Shown one piece after another: positions 15,031 through 23,731 of a stretch of 64,000 bases of DNA (the stretch's first letter is position 1; every line of letters starts with the position of its first letter). This DNA comes from Pseudonocardia sp. DSM 110487 (GTDB taxonomy: Bacteria > Actinomycetota > Actinomycetes > Mycobacteriales > Pseudonocardiaceae), in contig NZ_CP080521.1 in assembly GCF_019468565.1 (NCBI RefSeq), forward strand, positions 9,362,001-9,426,000. Direction: 5' to 3'. Position numbers and translations under genes: made by a program. The notes beneath the pieces were generated by a model that saw only the letters and a list, made by a program, of their open reading frames with translations, had not been told where the DNA came from and ran no database searches.

Positions 15031-16332
15031 CTACCAGTTCTCGACGGACTTCATGAGGATGTCCGCGATGTCGTCCTCCGTGGGCGTCTTCGGGCAGGTG
15101 GCGAGCAAGCGCTGCTGCTTCATCGTGCCGGGCACGAGGTCCGGCACGTCCGCCTCCGTGTAGCCGACCCCGCCGATCCCGTTCGGGATCCCGATGTCGC
15201 GCATCAGCGAGATCAGGACGGACGGGAGCTGCTCGCGCGGGTCGTTCTCCTCGTCCGCCCGCGGGTCGAGCATCTTCGCGGCACGCAGGTGCCGTTCCGG
15301 GGCGCTGTCGAAGGAGAACCGGAAGGCCTCCGGCGCCGTCAGCGACACGGACTGGCCGTGCGGCACCATCGGCTCCTCCTGCGGGTAGCCCGCAGGCCGG
15401 TAGTCCCGCACCATCCCCGCGATCGGGTAGGCGTTGGCGTGCGGGATGTGCACGCCGGAGTTGCCGAAGCCCATGCCGGCGAACGTGGCCGCCATCATCA
15501 TGTTCGACCGCGCCTCGACGTCCTCGGCGCCCCGGTGCACGGCGGTGCGGAACGACTGCGCGAGGAGGTCGAGGGACTTCTCGCACCACAGGTCGGACAC
15601 CGGGTTCGAGCCGCAGTACGTCACCCGCTGCTCCGGCTTCTTCCGGTCGAAGGTCGTGTACCAGCGCGCGGTGTAGGACTCCAGCGCGTGGCACACGATG
15701 TCCATCCCCGACGCGGCCGTGACCTCGGGCGGAAGGCTCATCGTCAGCAGCGGGTCGATCACGGCGAGCGTCGGGCGCAGCCGCCAGTGGCTGATCCCGG
15801 TCTTGACCTTCATCGACAGGATGTCCAGCACGCACATCGCCGTGGACTCCGAGCCGGTGCCCGCCGTCGTCGGGATCGCGACGAGCGGCTTGAGCTGGCC
15901 CGGTGGCGTCTTCGCGGCACCGATCGGCTTGTTGATGTAGTCCATCAGCTCGCCGGGGTAGCTCGTGAGCAGGTTGATCGCCTTTGCGGTGTCGATCGCC
16001 GACCCACCGCCGACGGCGACGTACCCGTCCCACGGCCCCTGCGCGCGGGCGTACTCGGTGGCCTTGTTCATCGAGTCGTCGGTCGGCTCGACGTGCACCC
16101 CGTCGAAGATCTCCGACTCGATGTCGTAGCGGCGCAGATTGTCGGCGATCCGCTCGGGGATTCCCAGCGCGTGGATGCCGACGTCGGTGACGATCAGGAC
16201 CCGCCGCACGCCGTACCCGGACATCTCGAACCCGACCTCGTCGGACGCCCCCGCCCCGAACTTCAGCGGCGGCGCGCCCCACGTGAAGATCGTCTCCTCG
16301 GACAGATCACTGGCGAGGTCGGCGGCGGTCAT
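15031..16332 (-). CDS. Iron-containing alcohol dehydrogenase, hydroxyacid-oxoacid transhydrogenase-like
   Basis: A 433-residue Fe-dependent (type III) alcohol dehydrogenase. NAD-binding GGGSAIDTAK, TTAGTGSE and the metal-site histidines in GMDIVCHALESY, GVHIPHANAYPI and PMVPHGQSV are visible. Overall resemblance is to ADHFE1-type hydroxyacid-oxoacid transhydrogenase, which oxidises 4-hydroxybutyrate to succinate semialdehyde. Its start overlaps the lactonase stop by 4 nt. With a lactonase upstream, the pair mirrors BlcC-BlcB of Agrobacterium (gamma-butyrolactone to 4-hydroxybutyrate to succinate semialdehyde). No succinate-semialdehyde dehydrogenase is adjacent. Confidence 0.9.
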   Translation of the reverse strand: MTAADLASDLSEETIFTWGAPPLKFGAGASDEVGFEMSGYGVRRVLIVTDVGIHALGIPERIADNLRRYDIESEIFDGVHVEPTDDSMNKATEYARAQGPWDGYVAVGGGSAIDTAKAINLLTSYPGELMDYINKPIGAAKTPPGQLKPLVAIPTTAGTGSESTAMCVLDILSMKVKTGISHWRLRPTLAVIDPLLTMSLPPEVTAASGMDIVCHALESYTARWYTTFDRKKPEQRVTYCGSNPVSDLWCEKSLDLLAQSFRTAVHRGAEDVEARSNMMMAATFAGMGFGNSGVHIPHANAYPIAGMVRDYRPAGYPQEEPMVPHGQSVSLTAPEAFRFSFDSAPERHLRAAKMLDPRADEENDPREQLPSVLISLMRDIGIPNGIGGVGYTEADVPDLVPGTMKQQRLLATCPKTPTEDDIADILMKSVENW

Positions 16333-17144
16333 GTGTAGGAGCCCTCCGGTGCCGTGCGCAGCTGGTGGATCTGGTCGGCGTCGTGGCCGAACACCATCTG
16401 TGCCCCCGTGCGCCCCTGGATACCCCGCAGCTTCTCGACCGACGCGTAGAACTGCTCGAGGTTGTTGACGATCGCGGCGGGCGTGGCGGGCGGCCCGTAG
16501 CTCTCACCCATGTACACCGCGTCGGATGTGAAGATCATCGTTCCGGTGTCCGGCAGGTCGACCTGCATCGACATGCATCCGACCGTGTGCCCCGGCGTCT
16601 CGATCAGGGTGACGCCGGGGAGGAACTCGGTGTCACCGGACACGGTCTCGAAATCGAGGCCCTCGTAGTCGGTCTTGAGGTGCGCACCGGCGAACAGGCC
16701 GTCGAACCCGAGCGCGAAGTCCTTCTCCCGCTGGTGGCACACGAGCTTGGCGCCGGTGTTCTTGAACATCTGGGCGTTGCCTGCGTGGTCGAAGTGCAGG
16801 TGCGACAGCACCACGTAGTCGATCTCGTCGAGGCCGACGCCCATCTGGTTCAGCCGTGAGTCGAGGTACTCCTCGTCGCTCACGTGGTCGTACGGGAAGA
16901 ACTCCTGGAGGCCGGTCGGGCCCCACCGCTCCTCCCAGTCACGCGGGCAGCTGGTGTCCCACAGCAGCTTGCCCTCGTCGGTCTCGACGAGGACGCAGTG
17001 CGTGGGGACGTCGATCCACGGGGCAGGCGCGTCCTTGTGGCTGCGGTCGGTGATCGACCGGCCCGGCTTGATCAACAGCCAGGTCAGGTCGGCGGTCATC
17101 GCTCCGCAGGGGATCACGCTCACCTTGATCGCGGTCGCCATCAT
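16329..17144 (-). CDS. Metallo-beta-lactamase-fold lactonase (AHL/gamma-butyrolactone lactonase-like)
   Basis: A 271-residue protein. The dinuclear metal motif HLHFDHAG near residue 117 is followed by a conserved His in ETPGHTVGC, an Asp in TSDAVY and a final His in FGHDAD. This layout is that of the N-acyl-homoserine lactonase family (AiiA, AttM/BlcC). No signal peptide, so cytosolic. It is the first gene of a three-gene operon with the iron alcohol dehydrogenase (4-nt overlap) and the FmdB-like protein. Context favours gamma-butyrolactone hydrolysis over signal quenching, but both are possible. ATG at 17141 has better spacing to the GAGAGG site and may be the true start. Confidence 0.88.
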   Translation of the reverse strand: MMATAIKVSVIPCGAMTADLTWLLIKPGRSITDRSHKDAPAPWIDVPTHCVLVETDEGKLLWDTSCPRDWEERWGPTGLQEFFPYDHVSDEEYLDSRLNQMGVGLDEIDYVVLSHLHFDHAGNAQMFKNTGAKLVCHQREKDFALGFDGLFAGAHLKTDYEGLDFETVSGDTEFLPGVTLIETPGHTVGCMSMQVDLPDTGTMIFTSDAVYMGESYGPPATPAAIVNNLEQFYASVEKLRGIQGRTGAQMVFGHDADQIHQLRTAPEGSYT

Positions 17145-17230
17145 GATCCTCTCGACGCTGAGGGACTGGACGCAGACGGACTGATCTCCTCGACGGTCGC
17201 ACCCGGGTGTCGGCCCGTCAAACGATGCGA

Positions 17231-17246
17231 CTGATCGATGGATCAG
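17231..17246. promoter_or_regulatory. Candidate operator CTGATC-N4-GATCAG
   Basis: A perfect 6-bp inverted repeat with a 4-nt spacer lies in the divergent region between the lactonase operon and the phosphatase gene. It could bind a dimeric regulator of either. No regulator is encoded next to it. Confidence 0.4.
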
Positions 17247-17327
17247 GTACGGGGCGCGCCGAGCAGCACCCGGCCCGAGCCGAAATGGCCCTAGGCTGGC
17301 GGGCCTGATCCGTGGTTGGAGACGACC

Positions 17328-18542
17328 GTGATCGATCTGGATTCACGCTGGCAACGGGCGCTGCTCGACCTGATCGAGCGGTCCCACCTACTCGCCGGGG
17401 ACGCGATCTCGTCCGCGCTCGACGAGGTCCTCGCCCCGCTGCGGCTGCGTGCCGAGGTCTACCTCGTCGACCACGAGCAGGTCGAGCTGCGCCCCCTGCG
17501 CGGGGGCGTCCCCGCGATCCGCGCGGACGGCACCCTCGCGGGCAGGGCGTACCAGCTTGGAACGGTCCTGGCGGGATCCGGGGCCGACGACGACGTCCTC
17601 TGGGTCCCGCTGGTGGACGGTGTCGAGCGCCTCGGCTTGCTCCGGGTGCGACTGCCGGCCGACGACCCGGTGGCAGGCGACCCGCAGCTGGGCGCGCGGT
17701 GCACCGTCATCAGCGGCACGCTCGCCCACGTCCTCGCGTCCAAGCTCCAGCACAGCGATCTGCTCGCGACCGTGCAGCGCGCACGGCCGATGTCCGTTGC
17801 GGGCGAGCTGCTCTGGCAGCTGCTGCCGCCCTTGACGGTCGGCACCGAGTCGGTCGCGCTCGCGGCGCTGCTCGAGCCCGCATACGACGTGGGCGGGGAC
17901 GCCTTCGACTACTCGGTCGGTTCCCGCGAGGCGCAGTTCTCGATCTTCGACTCGTCGGGGCACGACCTGAGCGCCGGTCTCACCACCTCCGTTGCGCTCG
18001 CCGCGGCACGTACCGCCCGCCGGGAGGGCCTGGATCTCCTCGACGTGGCCGCCCGGATCGACACGGAGCTCACCGAACAGTTCGCCGACTACCGGTTCGT
18101 CACCGGCGTGCTGGCCCGGCTCGATCTCGTCTCCGGACGGCTGCGCTACCTCGCGGCGGGGCATCCCGCTCCGGTGTTGCTGCGCAGCGGCCGGGCCGTG
18201 CGCAGCCTGGATGCCGCGCGGCGGATGCCGTTCGGGCGGATCGCGTCGCTCGCCCCGCAGCCGGCCGAGCCGGCCGAGGAGCTGCTGGAGCCGGGCGACC
18301 GGCTGCTCCTGCACAGCGATGGCGTCATAGAGGCACGCGACGCCGACGGGGCGGAGTTCGGCATCGCCCGGCTGGTCGAGCTGGCAGAGCGCGCGGACGC
18401 CGACGGCCTACCCGCGCCGGAGACGCTGCGCAGGCTCACCCACGCCGTCCGGAGGCACCGCGGTGGCGAGCTCCAGGACGACGCCACCCTCGTGCTCGTC
18501 GAGTGGTCCGGTCGCGCGGCCGCCCGGTTGCTGCCCGCATAG
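17328..18542 (+). CDS. SpoIIE/RsbU-type PP2C serine phosphatase
   Basis: A 404-residue protein with an N-terminal sensory region (about 1-170; no clear transmembrane segment) and a C-terminal PP2C-type SpoIIE domain. Metal-binding motifs are VGGDAFDY and FDSSGHDLSAGL, with LLLHSDGVIEARD near residue 325 and DDATLVLVEW at the end. Such phosphatases dephosphorylate anti-anti-sigma factors in partner-switching stress pathways. No anti-sigma partner is adjacent. GTG at 17328 is chosen because GGAGA lies 5 nt upstream; TTG at 17316 is in frame. It precedes menB by 9 nt, so the two may be cotranscribed. Confidence 0.88.
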   Translation: MIDLDSRWQRALLDLIERSHLLAGDAISSALDEVLAPLRLRAEVYLVDHEQVELRPLRGGVPAIRADGTLAGRAYQLGTVLAGSGADDDVLWVPLVDGVERLGLLRVRLPADDPVAGDPQLGARCTVISGTLAHVLASKLQHSDLLATVQRARPMSVAGELLWQLLPPLTVGTESVALAALLEPAYDVGGDAFDYSVGSREAQFSIFDSSGHDLSAGLTTSVALAAARTARREGLDLLDVAARIDTELTEQFADYRFVTGVLARLDLVSGRLRYLAAGHPAPVLLRSGRAVRSLDAARRMPFGRIASLAPQPAEPAEELLEPGDRLLLHSDGVIEARDADGAEFGIARLVELAERADADGLPAPETLRRLTHAVRRHRGGELQDDATLVLVEWSGRAAARLLPA

Positions 18543-18551
18543 GGTCGAGGC

Positions 18552-19463
18552 GTGGATCCTGACTCGCCGTCGGAGCTGTTCGACCCCGCCGCGTGGCGCC
18601 CGGTCGAGGGCTTCGACTTCGCCGACATCACCTACCACCGGGCGGTGGACACCGGAGCGGTGCGGATCGCGTTCCACCGCCCCGAGGTCCGCAACGCGTT
18701 CCGGCCCGGCACGGTCGACGAGCTGTACCGCGCCCTCGACCACGCCCGGCAGACACCCGACGTCGGCTGCGTGCTGCTCACCGGCAACGGGCCGTCCCCC
18801 AAGGACGGCGGCTGGGCGTTCTGCTCCGGCGGCGACCAGCGCATCCGCGGCCGCACCGGCTACCAGTACGCATCCGGGGAGACCGCGGAGACAGTGGACC
18901 GCGCCAGAGCCGGCCGGCTGCACATCCTCGAGTGCCAGCGGCTCATCCGCTTCATGCCGAAGATCGTGATCGCGGTCGTACCCGGCTGGGCCGCGGGCGG
19001 CGGCCACTCGCTGCACGTCACGTGCGACATGACGCTGGCCAGCGCCGAGCACGCCCGGTTCAAGCAGACCGACGCCGACGTCGGCTCGTTCGACGGCGGC
19101 TACGGCTCGGCGTACCTGGCCCGGCAGGTAGGGCAGAAGTTCGCCCGCGAGATCTTCTTCCTCGGCCGCGAGTACACGGCGGAGGACGCCCACCGGATGG
19201 GCATGGTCAACGCCGTCGTGCCGCACGCCGACCTGGAGAAGGTGGCGCTCGAGTGGGCGCGGGAGGTCAACGGCAAGTCGCCGACGGCCCAGCGGATGCT
19301 GAAGTACTCCTTCAACCTCATCGACGACGGCCTGGTCGGCCAGCAGCTGTTCGCGGGCGAGGCCACGCGCCTCGCCTACATGACCGACGAGGCGGTGGAG
19401 GGCCGCGACGCCTTCCTGCAGAAGCGCGAGCCGGACTGGACCGCGTACCCGTGGCACTACTGA
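18552..19463 (+). CDS. menB: 1,4-dihydroxy-2-naphthoyl-CoA synthase (MenB)
   Basis: A 303-residue crotonase-fold enzyme that closes the second ring of o-succinylbenzoyl-CoA in menaquinone synthesis. Typical MenB motifs are SGGDQRIRGRTGYQY, VVPGWAAGGGHSLHVTCDMT (oxyanion hole), the catalytic Asp region TDADVGSFDGGYGS, LGREYTAEDAHRMGMVN and the YPWHY-like C-terminus. Length matches actinobacterial MenB. Its 3' end overlaps the menE start by 13 nt. Placement with menE and menA is conserved in actinobacteria. Confidence 0.97.
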   Translation: MDPDSPSELFDPAAWRPVEGFDFADITYHRAVDTGAVRIAFHRPEVRNAFRPGTVDELYRALDHARQTPDVGCVLLTGNGPSPKDGGWAFCSGGDQRIRGRTGYQYASGETAETVDRARAGRLHILECQRLIRFMPKIVIAVVPGWAAGGGHSLHVTCDMTLASAEHARFKQTDADVGSFDGGYGSAYLARQVGQKFAREIFFLGREYTAEDAHRMGMVNAVVPHADLEKVALEWAREVNGKSPTAQRMLKYSFNLIDDGLVGQQLFAGEATRLAYMTDEAVEGRDAFLQKREPDWTAYPWHY

Positions 19464-20626
19464 GAACGGTGGCCGTCGACGGCTCCCCCGCAGCCGTCGG
19501 CGGGCTCGTCTCGGCACTCCGCGACGCCCTCACGGGCGGCTCCCCGGTGCTGCCGGTCGGCCCCGGCGAGTCCGGCGTCGATGGCGACCCGGGCGAGGGG
19601 GCCGCGGTCGTGATCGCCACCTCCGGATCCACGGGCGCCGCGAAGCACGTGGTGCTCTCGGCGGCCGCGCTGCAGGCGTCGGCGCGGGCCACGGCCGAGC
19701 GGCTCGGCGGCCCCGCCCGGTGGCTGCTCGCGCTGCCCGCCCACCACGTCGCGGGTGTGCAGGTGGTGGTCCGCTCCCTGCTCGCGGGCGCCCCACCGGT
19801 GGTGCAGGACCTGCGCGGCGGCTTCCGCCCCGACGACTTCGCCGCCGCCACGCGCGAGCTCGGTACCGGACGACGCTGCACGAGCCTCGTACCGACCCAG
19901 CTCGGAAGGCTCCTCGACGCGGATGGCGCCGCGATCGACGCGCTGCGCGGCTACGCCGCCGTGCTCGTCGGCGGGGCTGCCCTCGCGCCGCGGCTGCACG
20001 CGCGGGCCATCGCCGAGGGCGTCGCGGTCGTCACGACCTACGGGATGAGCGAGACCGCGGGCGGCTGCGTCTACGACGGTGTCCCGCTCGACGGGGTGCG
20101 GGTCGAGCTGGAGGACGGCGGGCGGATCCGGCTCGGCGGCCCGACCCTCGCCGACGGCTACCTCGGCGATCCGGAGCTCACGGCGGCCGCATTCGCCGGC
20201 GGATGGTTCCGGACCGGCGATCTCGGCCGGTGGCGGGACGGCAGGCTCGAGGTTCTCGGCCGGGCCGACGACGTGATCATCACGGGCGGGGAGAACGTCG
20301 CCCCCGCGGCCGTGGAGCGGGCACTCATCGCGCAGGACGGGGTGATCGCCGCCTGCGTCGTCGGGGTACCCGATCCCGAGTGGGGGCAGGTGGTCGCGGC
20401 TGCGGTGGTGCTCGACGGCCCCCTCGACCCGGCGCTCGCCCAGCGACTGCGGGCGGGGGTGCGCACCGCGCTAGGGCGGGCCGCGGTGCCCCGGATCCTG
20501 CGCGCCGTGCCGGCGATCCCGCTGCGCGGCATCGGCAAACCCGATCGGGTGGCGGCGGCCCGACTGCTCACCGCCGATGCCTCCTCTGCCCGAATCGGCG
20601 ACTCCTCACACCCCCGCACTGGATGA
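19451..20626 (+). CDS. menE: o-succinylbenzoate-CoA ligase (MenE)
   Basis: A 391-residue adenylate-forming ligase that activates o-succinylbenzoate for MenB. Motifs are ATSGSTGAAKHV (P-loop), TTYGMSETAGGCVYDG, GWFRTGDLGRW and the C-terminal Lys in LRGIGKPDRVAAARL. The protein is shorter than Bacillus MenE, as usual in actinobacteria. GTG at 19451 (inside the menB end) or GTG at 19469 are possible starts; no upstream homology favours a longer form. Tight overlap with menB implies translational coupling. Confidence 0.94.
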   Translation: MALLRTVAVDGSPAAVGGLVSALRDALTGGSPVLPVGPGESGVDGDPGEGAAVVIATSGSTGAAKHVVLSAAALQASARATAERLGGPARWLLALPAHHVAGVQVVVRSLLAGAPPVVQDLRGGFRPDDFAAATRELGTGRRCTSLVPTQLGRLLDADGAAIDALRGYAAVLVGGAALAPRLHARAIAEGVAVVTTYGMSETAGGCVYDGVPLDGVRVELEDGGRIRLGGPTLADGYLGDPELTAAAFAGGWFRTGDLGRWRDGRLEVLGRADDVIITGGENVAPAAVERALIAQDGVIAACVVGVPDPEWGQVVAAAVVLDGPLDPALAQRLRAGVRTALGRAAVPRILRAVPAIPLRGIGKPDRVAAARLLTADASSARIGDSSHPRTG

Positions 20627-20742
20627 TCTTGTCCTACATCCCTTTGGGCCCGTCACTCTGGGTTGATTGACGAACACTGGCCGCGTTCGGTCTCCTGCCT
20701 CGTGAGGCACATCCGTCACACGAGCATCAAGGGGACGACGGC

Positions 20743-21945
20743 ATGAAGTGGGGCACGGTGACCGCACTGCTCGGCATCGCGAGCAGCTTCGTGCTCGGCC
20801 CCACGGCGCCCGCAGGCGCCGGCCCGCCGACCGCTTCCTGGACCGCCGACCTCCAGCACGGAGAAGCCGCGGGCGTCGTGCTCGACGATGGCGTGGCCCG
20901 GATCGACCCGGACACGGCGTTCGTCGCCGTCGCTGAAGGCGCTCCGCCGGACGGCACCGCTGAACCGACGGGCCTGCTGACCTTCCCCGCCCGCAGGCTC
21001 GAGGCGGCCACCGACCACGTCGCCGTCACGGTGACGGGCGAGGTGCCGGCGGGCGCCACCGCCACCGTCGACGTCAGAGGGCGGCGCGGCACCGGCGGGT
21101 GGACGGAGTGGATCCCGGCCACGTCCGGGCTGGACGGCCCCGCCGTCACGCTCCCGGTCGCGTCGGCAGAGGTACAAGCCCGGCTCGTCCTCTCCGGGGA
21201 CCCGACGAACGGGCCCGCCGTCCGGGAGGTGGCCCTCGCCGCCCGTCCCGCACCACCGGGCCGGGGCGAGTCCGACGAGCGGGCCGTCGCGCTCTCCTAC
21301 CACGTGTTCGCGACGCGCGAGGGGCTCGTCGGCGGCAAGACCGCGAACGGGCACGTGATCCGCGACCACGACCACTTCGTGGCGCTCCCGTCCCGCCGGG
21401 CACTCGCGCCGCGCGGCACCAGCGACTACTCGGTGAAGGTGTGCGCACCGACCGGGCGCTGCGCGTTCGCGCCGGTGTGGGACGTCGGGCCGTGGAACAC
21501 CCGCGACGACTACTGGAACCCCGGCCACCGGCGGCAGCAGTGGGGCGACCTACCGCAAGGGGTGCCGCAGGCCCAGGCCGCCCACGACGGCGGCTACAAC
21601 GACGGGAAGGACCAGTACGACCGCAGGGTCGCGAACCCGGCTGGCATCGACCTCGCCGACGGGCTCTTCTGGGACGCCCTCGGGCTGAAGAACAACGCAT
21701 GGGTCGACGTCGAGTACCTGTGGACCGGCACGGAGAGCCTGGCGATGGTGCAGGCCGACGCCGACGTACGAGCGGCCCCGGACGCCGCGGCCGCCGTCGT
21801 CGGGTTCGCGGCGGGCCGCGCCTCCGTGCCGGTGCAGTGCGTGCAGGACCGCTGGTTGCGCATCGGCGCCAACCAGTACGTGGAAGCCGCCGCCGTAGCC
21901 GACCCACCCCAGGCCGCAGCCTGCGCCCCGACTCGCACGCACTGA
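20743..21945 (+). CDS. Secreted protein with C-terminal SH3-like domain, function unknown
   Basis: A 400-residue protein. A Sec signal peptide is at 1-27 (MKWGTVTALLGIASSFVLGP, cleavage near AGAGP). Residues 30-180 look like a beta-rich domain with RPAPPGRGE linker. Residues 185-330 contain GLVGGKTANGHVI, HFVALPSRRAL and CAPTGRCAFAPVWDVGPWNTRDDYW, faintly like double-psi beta-barrel proteins. The tail (about 335-390) resembles a bacterial SH3 domain with a Cys pair. Probably acts at the cell wall. It lies between menE and menA but shares no evident link with menaquinone. Confidence 0.75.
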   Translation: MKWGTVTALLGIASSFVLGPTAPAGAGPPTASWTADLQHGEAAGVVLDDGVARIDPDTAFVAVAEGAPPDGTAEPTGLLTFPARRLEAATDHVAVTVTGEVPAGATATVDVRGRRGTGGWTEWIPATSGLDGPAVTLPVASAEVQARLVLSGDPTNGPAVREVALAARPAPPGRGESDERAVALSYHVFATREGLVGGKTANGHVIRDHDHFVALPSRRALAPRGTSDYSVKVCAPTGRCAFAPVWDVGPWNTRDDYWNPGHRRQQWGDLPQGVPQAQAAHDGGYNDGKDQYDRRVANPAGIDLADGLFWDALGLKNNAWVDVEYLWTGTESLAMVQADADVRAAPDAAAAVVGFAAGRASVPVQCVQDRWLRIGANQYVEAAAVADPPQAAACAPTRTH

Positions 21946-21947
21946 CA

Positions 21948-22035
21948 CCGCGACTCGCGTACACGGAGACCGCGACTCGCGAGTGCAGGGCGCGAAATCT
22001 CCGCGAGTCGCGGTCTGGGTGTACGCGAGTCGCGG
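21948..22035. repeat. 34-bp inverted repeat element with internal CGCGAGTCGCGG words
   Basis: The arms 21948-21981 and 22002-22035 match at 32 of 34 positions, with a 20-nt loop. Each arm holds two copies of CGCGAGTCGCG(G) about 22 nt apart. It follows the stop of the secreted-protein gene by 2 nt and may serve as a terminator. A related sequence occurs at 27794-27832. Confidence 0.85.
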
Positions 22036-22083
22036 TCTGAATGCGACGTGGGGTCGCGTCTGCAGGCCCTATAACGTGCGTGC

Positions 22084-22965
22084 GTGGCCACGCTCGCGCA
22101 GTGGGTGGAGGGTGCTCGACCGCGCACCCTGCCGACCGCCCTCTCCCCCGTCATCGCCGGTACCGGAGCAGCGATCGGGCACGGCGTCGTTGCACCGGGA
22201 CGGGCGGTGCTGGCACTGGTCGTCGCGGTCTCGCTCATGATCGGTGTCAACTACGCCAACGACTACTCCGACGGCATCCGCGGCACGGACGACGACCGCG
22301 TGGGGCCGCTGCGGCTGGTCGGGTCGCAGCTCGCCGCCCCGTCGACGGTCCGGACCGCGGCGTTCTTCGCGTTCGGGGTGGCCGGGGTCGCCGGGCTGAC
22401 CCTGATATCGCTGAGCCAGCAGTGGTGGCTGATCGCGGTCGGCGCGGTCTGCATCGTGGCCGCCTGGTACTACACCGGAGGGTCCCGCCCCTACGGCTAC
22501 CTGGGGTTCGGGGAAATCGCGGTCTTCGTCTTCTACGGGCTCGTCGGGGTGCTCGGCACCGTGCTCACGCAGAGCGGCCCGCCGGGGGCGCTCGCCGTGA
22601 TCACCGCGATCGGCGTCGGCATGCTCACGAGCGCGGTGCTGGTTGCCAATAACCTGCGCGACATCCCCACCGACACCGCCGTGGGCAAGCGCACGCTCGC
22701 CGTGCGGATGGGCGATCGCGACACCCGCCGCCTCTACACCGCGCTGACGCTGCTGCCGTTCGTGCTGTCCGCGGGTGCCGGGCTGCGCAGCTGGCCGATG
22801 CTGCTGGCTCTGCTGGCGTTGCCGTTCGCGGTGCTGCCGAACCGGGACGTCCTGCGCGGCGCGGAGGGCGCGAAGCTCATCAAGGTGCTTGCCCAGACCG
22901 GCGTGTTGTTACTGGTCTGGTCAGTGCTGACCGCGATCGGCCTTGCGGTCGGACGGTTCGTCTGA
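22084..22965 (+). CDS. menA: 1,4-dihydroxy-2-naphthoate polyprenyltransferase (MenA)
   Basis: A 293-residue integral membrane UbiA-family prenyltransferase with about eight to nine transmembrane helices. It attaches the isoprenoid chain to DHNA. The Asp-rich motif NYANDYSDGIRGTDDDR near residues 56-72 binds the prenyl diphosphate via Mg2+, and the second motif NNLRDIPTDTAVGKRTLAVR is near 190. GTG start. The end overlaps the convergent DUF4229-like gene by 45 nt. Confidence 0.96.
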   Translation: MATLAQWVEGARPRTLPTALSPVIAGTGAAIGHGVVAPGRAVLALVVAVSLMIGVNYANDYSDGIRGTDDDRVGPLRLVGSQLAAPSTVRTAAFFAFGVAGVAGLTLISLSQQWWLIAVGAVCIVAAWYYTGGSRPYGYLGFGEIAVFVFYGLVGVLGTVLTQSGPPGALAVITAIGVGMLTSAVLVANNLRDIPTDTAVGKRTLAVRMGDRDTRRLYTALTLLPFVLSAGAGLRSWPMLLALLALPFAVLPNRDVLRGAEGAKLIKVLAQTGVLLLVWSVLTAIGLAVGRFV

Positions 22966-23271
22966 CGCGACGAGCGGCTCACCTGCCGAGCCGTCGCCCC
23001 GCAGCTTCGCCCGCAGCGCCTCCCGCTCGCGGGCCCGCCGTTCCCGGGCGGCGCTCAGCGCCCCGTCCAGCCGCGCCCGCAGCCCTCGGAAGAGCACCAT
23101 CGACAGCGGCAGCGCCACGATCAGCGCCACAAGCACGGCTATGGCGAGTGGAACGCCTGCCACCAGCAGCAACCCGGTGACGAGGGCTACCAACGCGACG
23201 CGGGCGGCCGTGTAGAGCGCCACGGTGGCGGCAAGGCCGGGCTGCCGCTCCGCGGGGGTCGGCGACGTCAT
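22921..23271 (-). CDS. DUF4229-like small membrane protein
   Basis: A 116-residue protein with two adjacent hydrophobic helices (about residues 17-58: ALYTAARVALVALVTGLLLVAG, IAVLVALIVALPLSMVLF) and a charged cytosolic tail rich in R, E and A. This matches the DUF4229 family found next to menA in many actinobacteria. Function is unknown. Its 3' end overlaps menA by 45 nt on the opposite strand. Confidence 0.82.
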   Translation of the reverse strand: MTSPTPAERQPGLAATVALYTAARVALVALVTGLLLVAGVPLAIAVLVALIVALPLSMVLFRGLRARLDGALSAARERRAREREALRAKLRGDGSAGEPLVASDEPSDRKADRGQH

Positions 23272-23431
23272 ACACCGAGCGTACGACCGGAGCAGGAGAC
23301 TGTTGGTGGCGGCCGCGCTGACCTGTCCGGTTCGTCCTTTAAGAGCCCTTTACCTGCGGACAACCGTTCGAGTACCTGGGGTCCGAGGTGTCACGATAGC
23401 CCGGAAAGCACCGCGTTCTGGGAGGTCATCG

Positions 23432-23656
23432 ATGTCGATCACGGCGCACACCCCGAGCAACGAGCGCCTGCTCACCCCCGGTGAGGTGGCGGCACTCTTT
23501 CGGGTCGACCCGAAGACGGTCACCCGCTGGGCCTCCGCGGGCCGGATCGGGTCGATCCGCACGCCCGGCGGCCACCGGCGGTTCCGCGAGTCCGAGGTGC
23601 GGAGCATGCTGGCCGACCTCACGAGCGAGGCCATCCTGCCGCCCGCCCGCCCCTGA
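23432..23656 (+). CDS. bldC: BldC-like MerR-type helix-turn-helix regulator
   Basis: A 74-residue protein almost entirely composed of a winged HTH: LLTPGEVAALFRVDPKTVTRWASAGRIGSIRTPGGHRRFRESEV. This is very close to Streptomyces BldC, which binds head-to-tail on direct repeats and controls when development begins. The start is ATG at 23432, with GGGAGG 6 nt upstream; the frame is open to 23225 but that would extend into the divergent gene. It is probably a monocistronic global regulator. Confidence 0.93.
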   Translation: MSITAHTPSNERLLTPGEVAALFRVDPKTVTRWASAGRIGSIRTPGGHRRFRESEVRSMLADLTSEAILPPARP

Positions 23657-23731
23657 ACGAGCCCCGTTCACAGCACTTCACCCCGCCCCCGCACGTCCTC
23701 GGCTAACCTCGGCTGCGGAGGTGGTTCGACA

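Noticed and set aside
15031..16332. Possibility of an NDMA-dependent methanol dehydrogenase (because of the FmdB-like neighbour)
   Set aside because: Motifs and overall wording fit the ADHFE1-type transhydrogenase branch better, as recalled from the family sequences.
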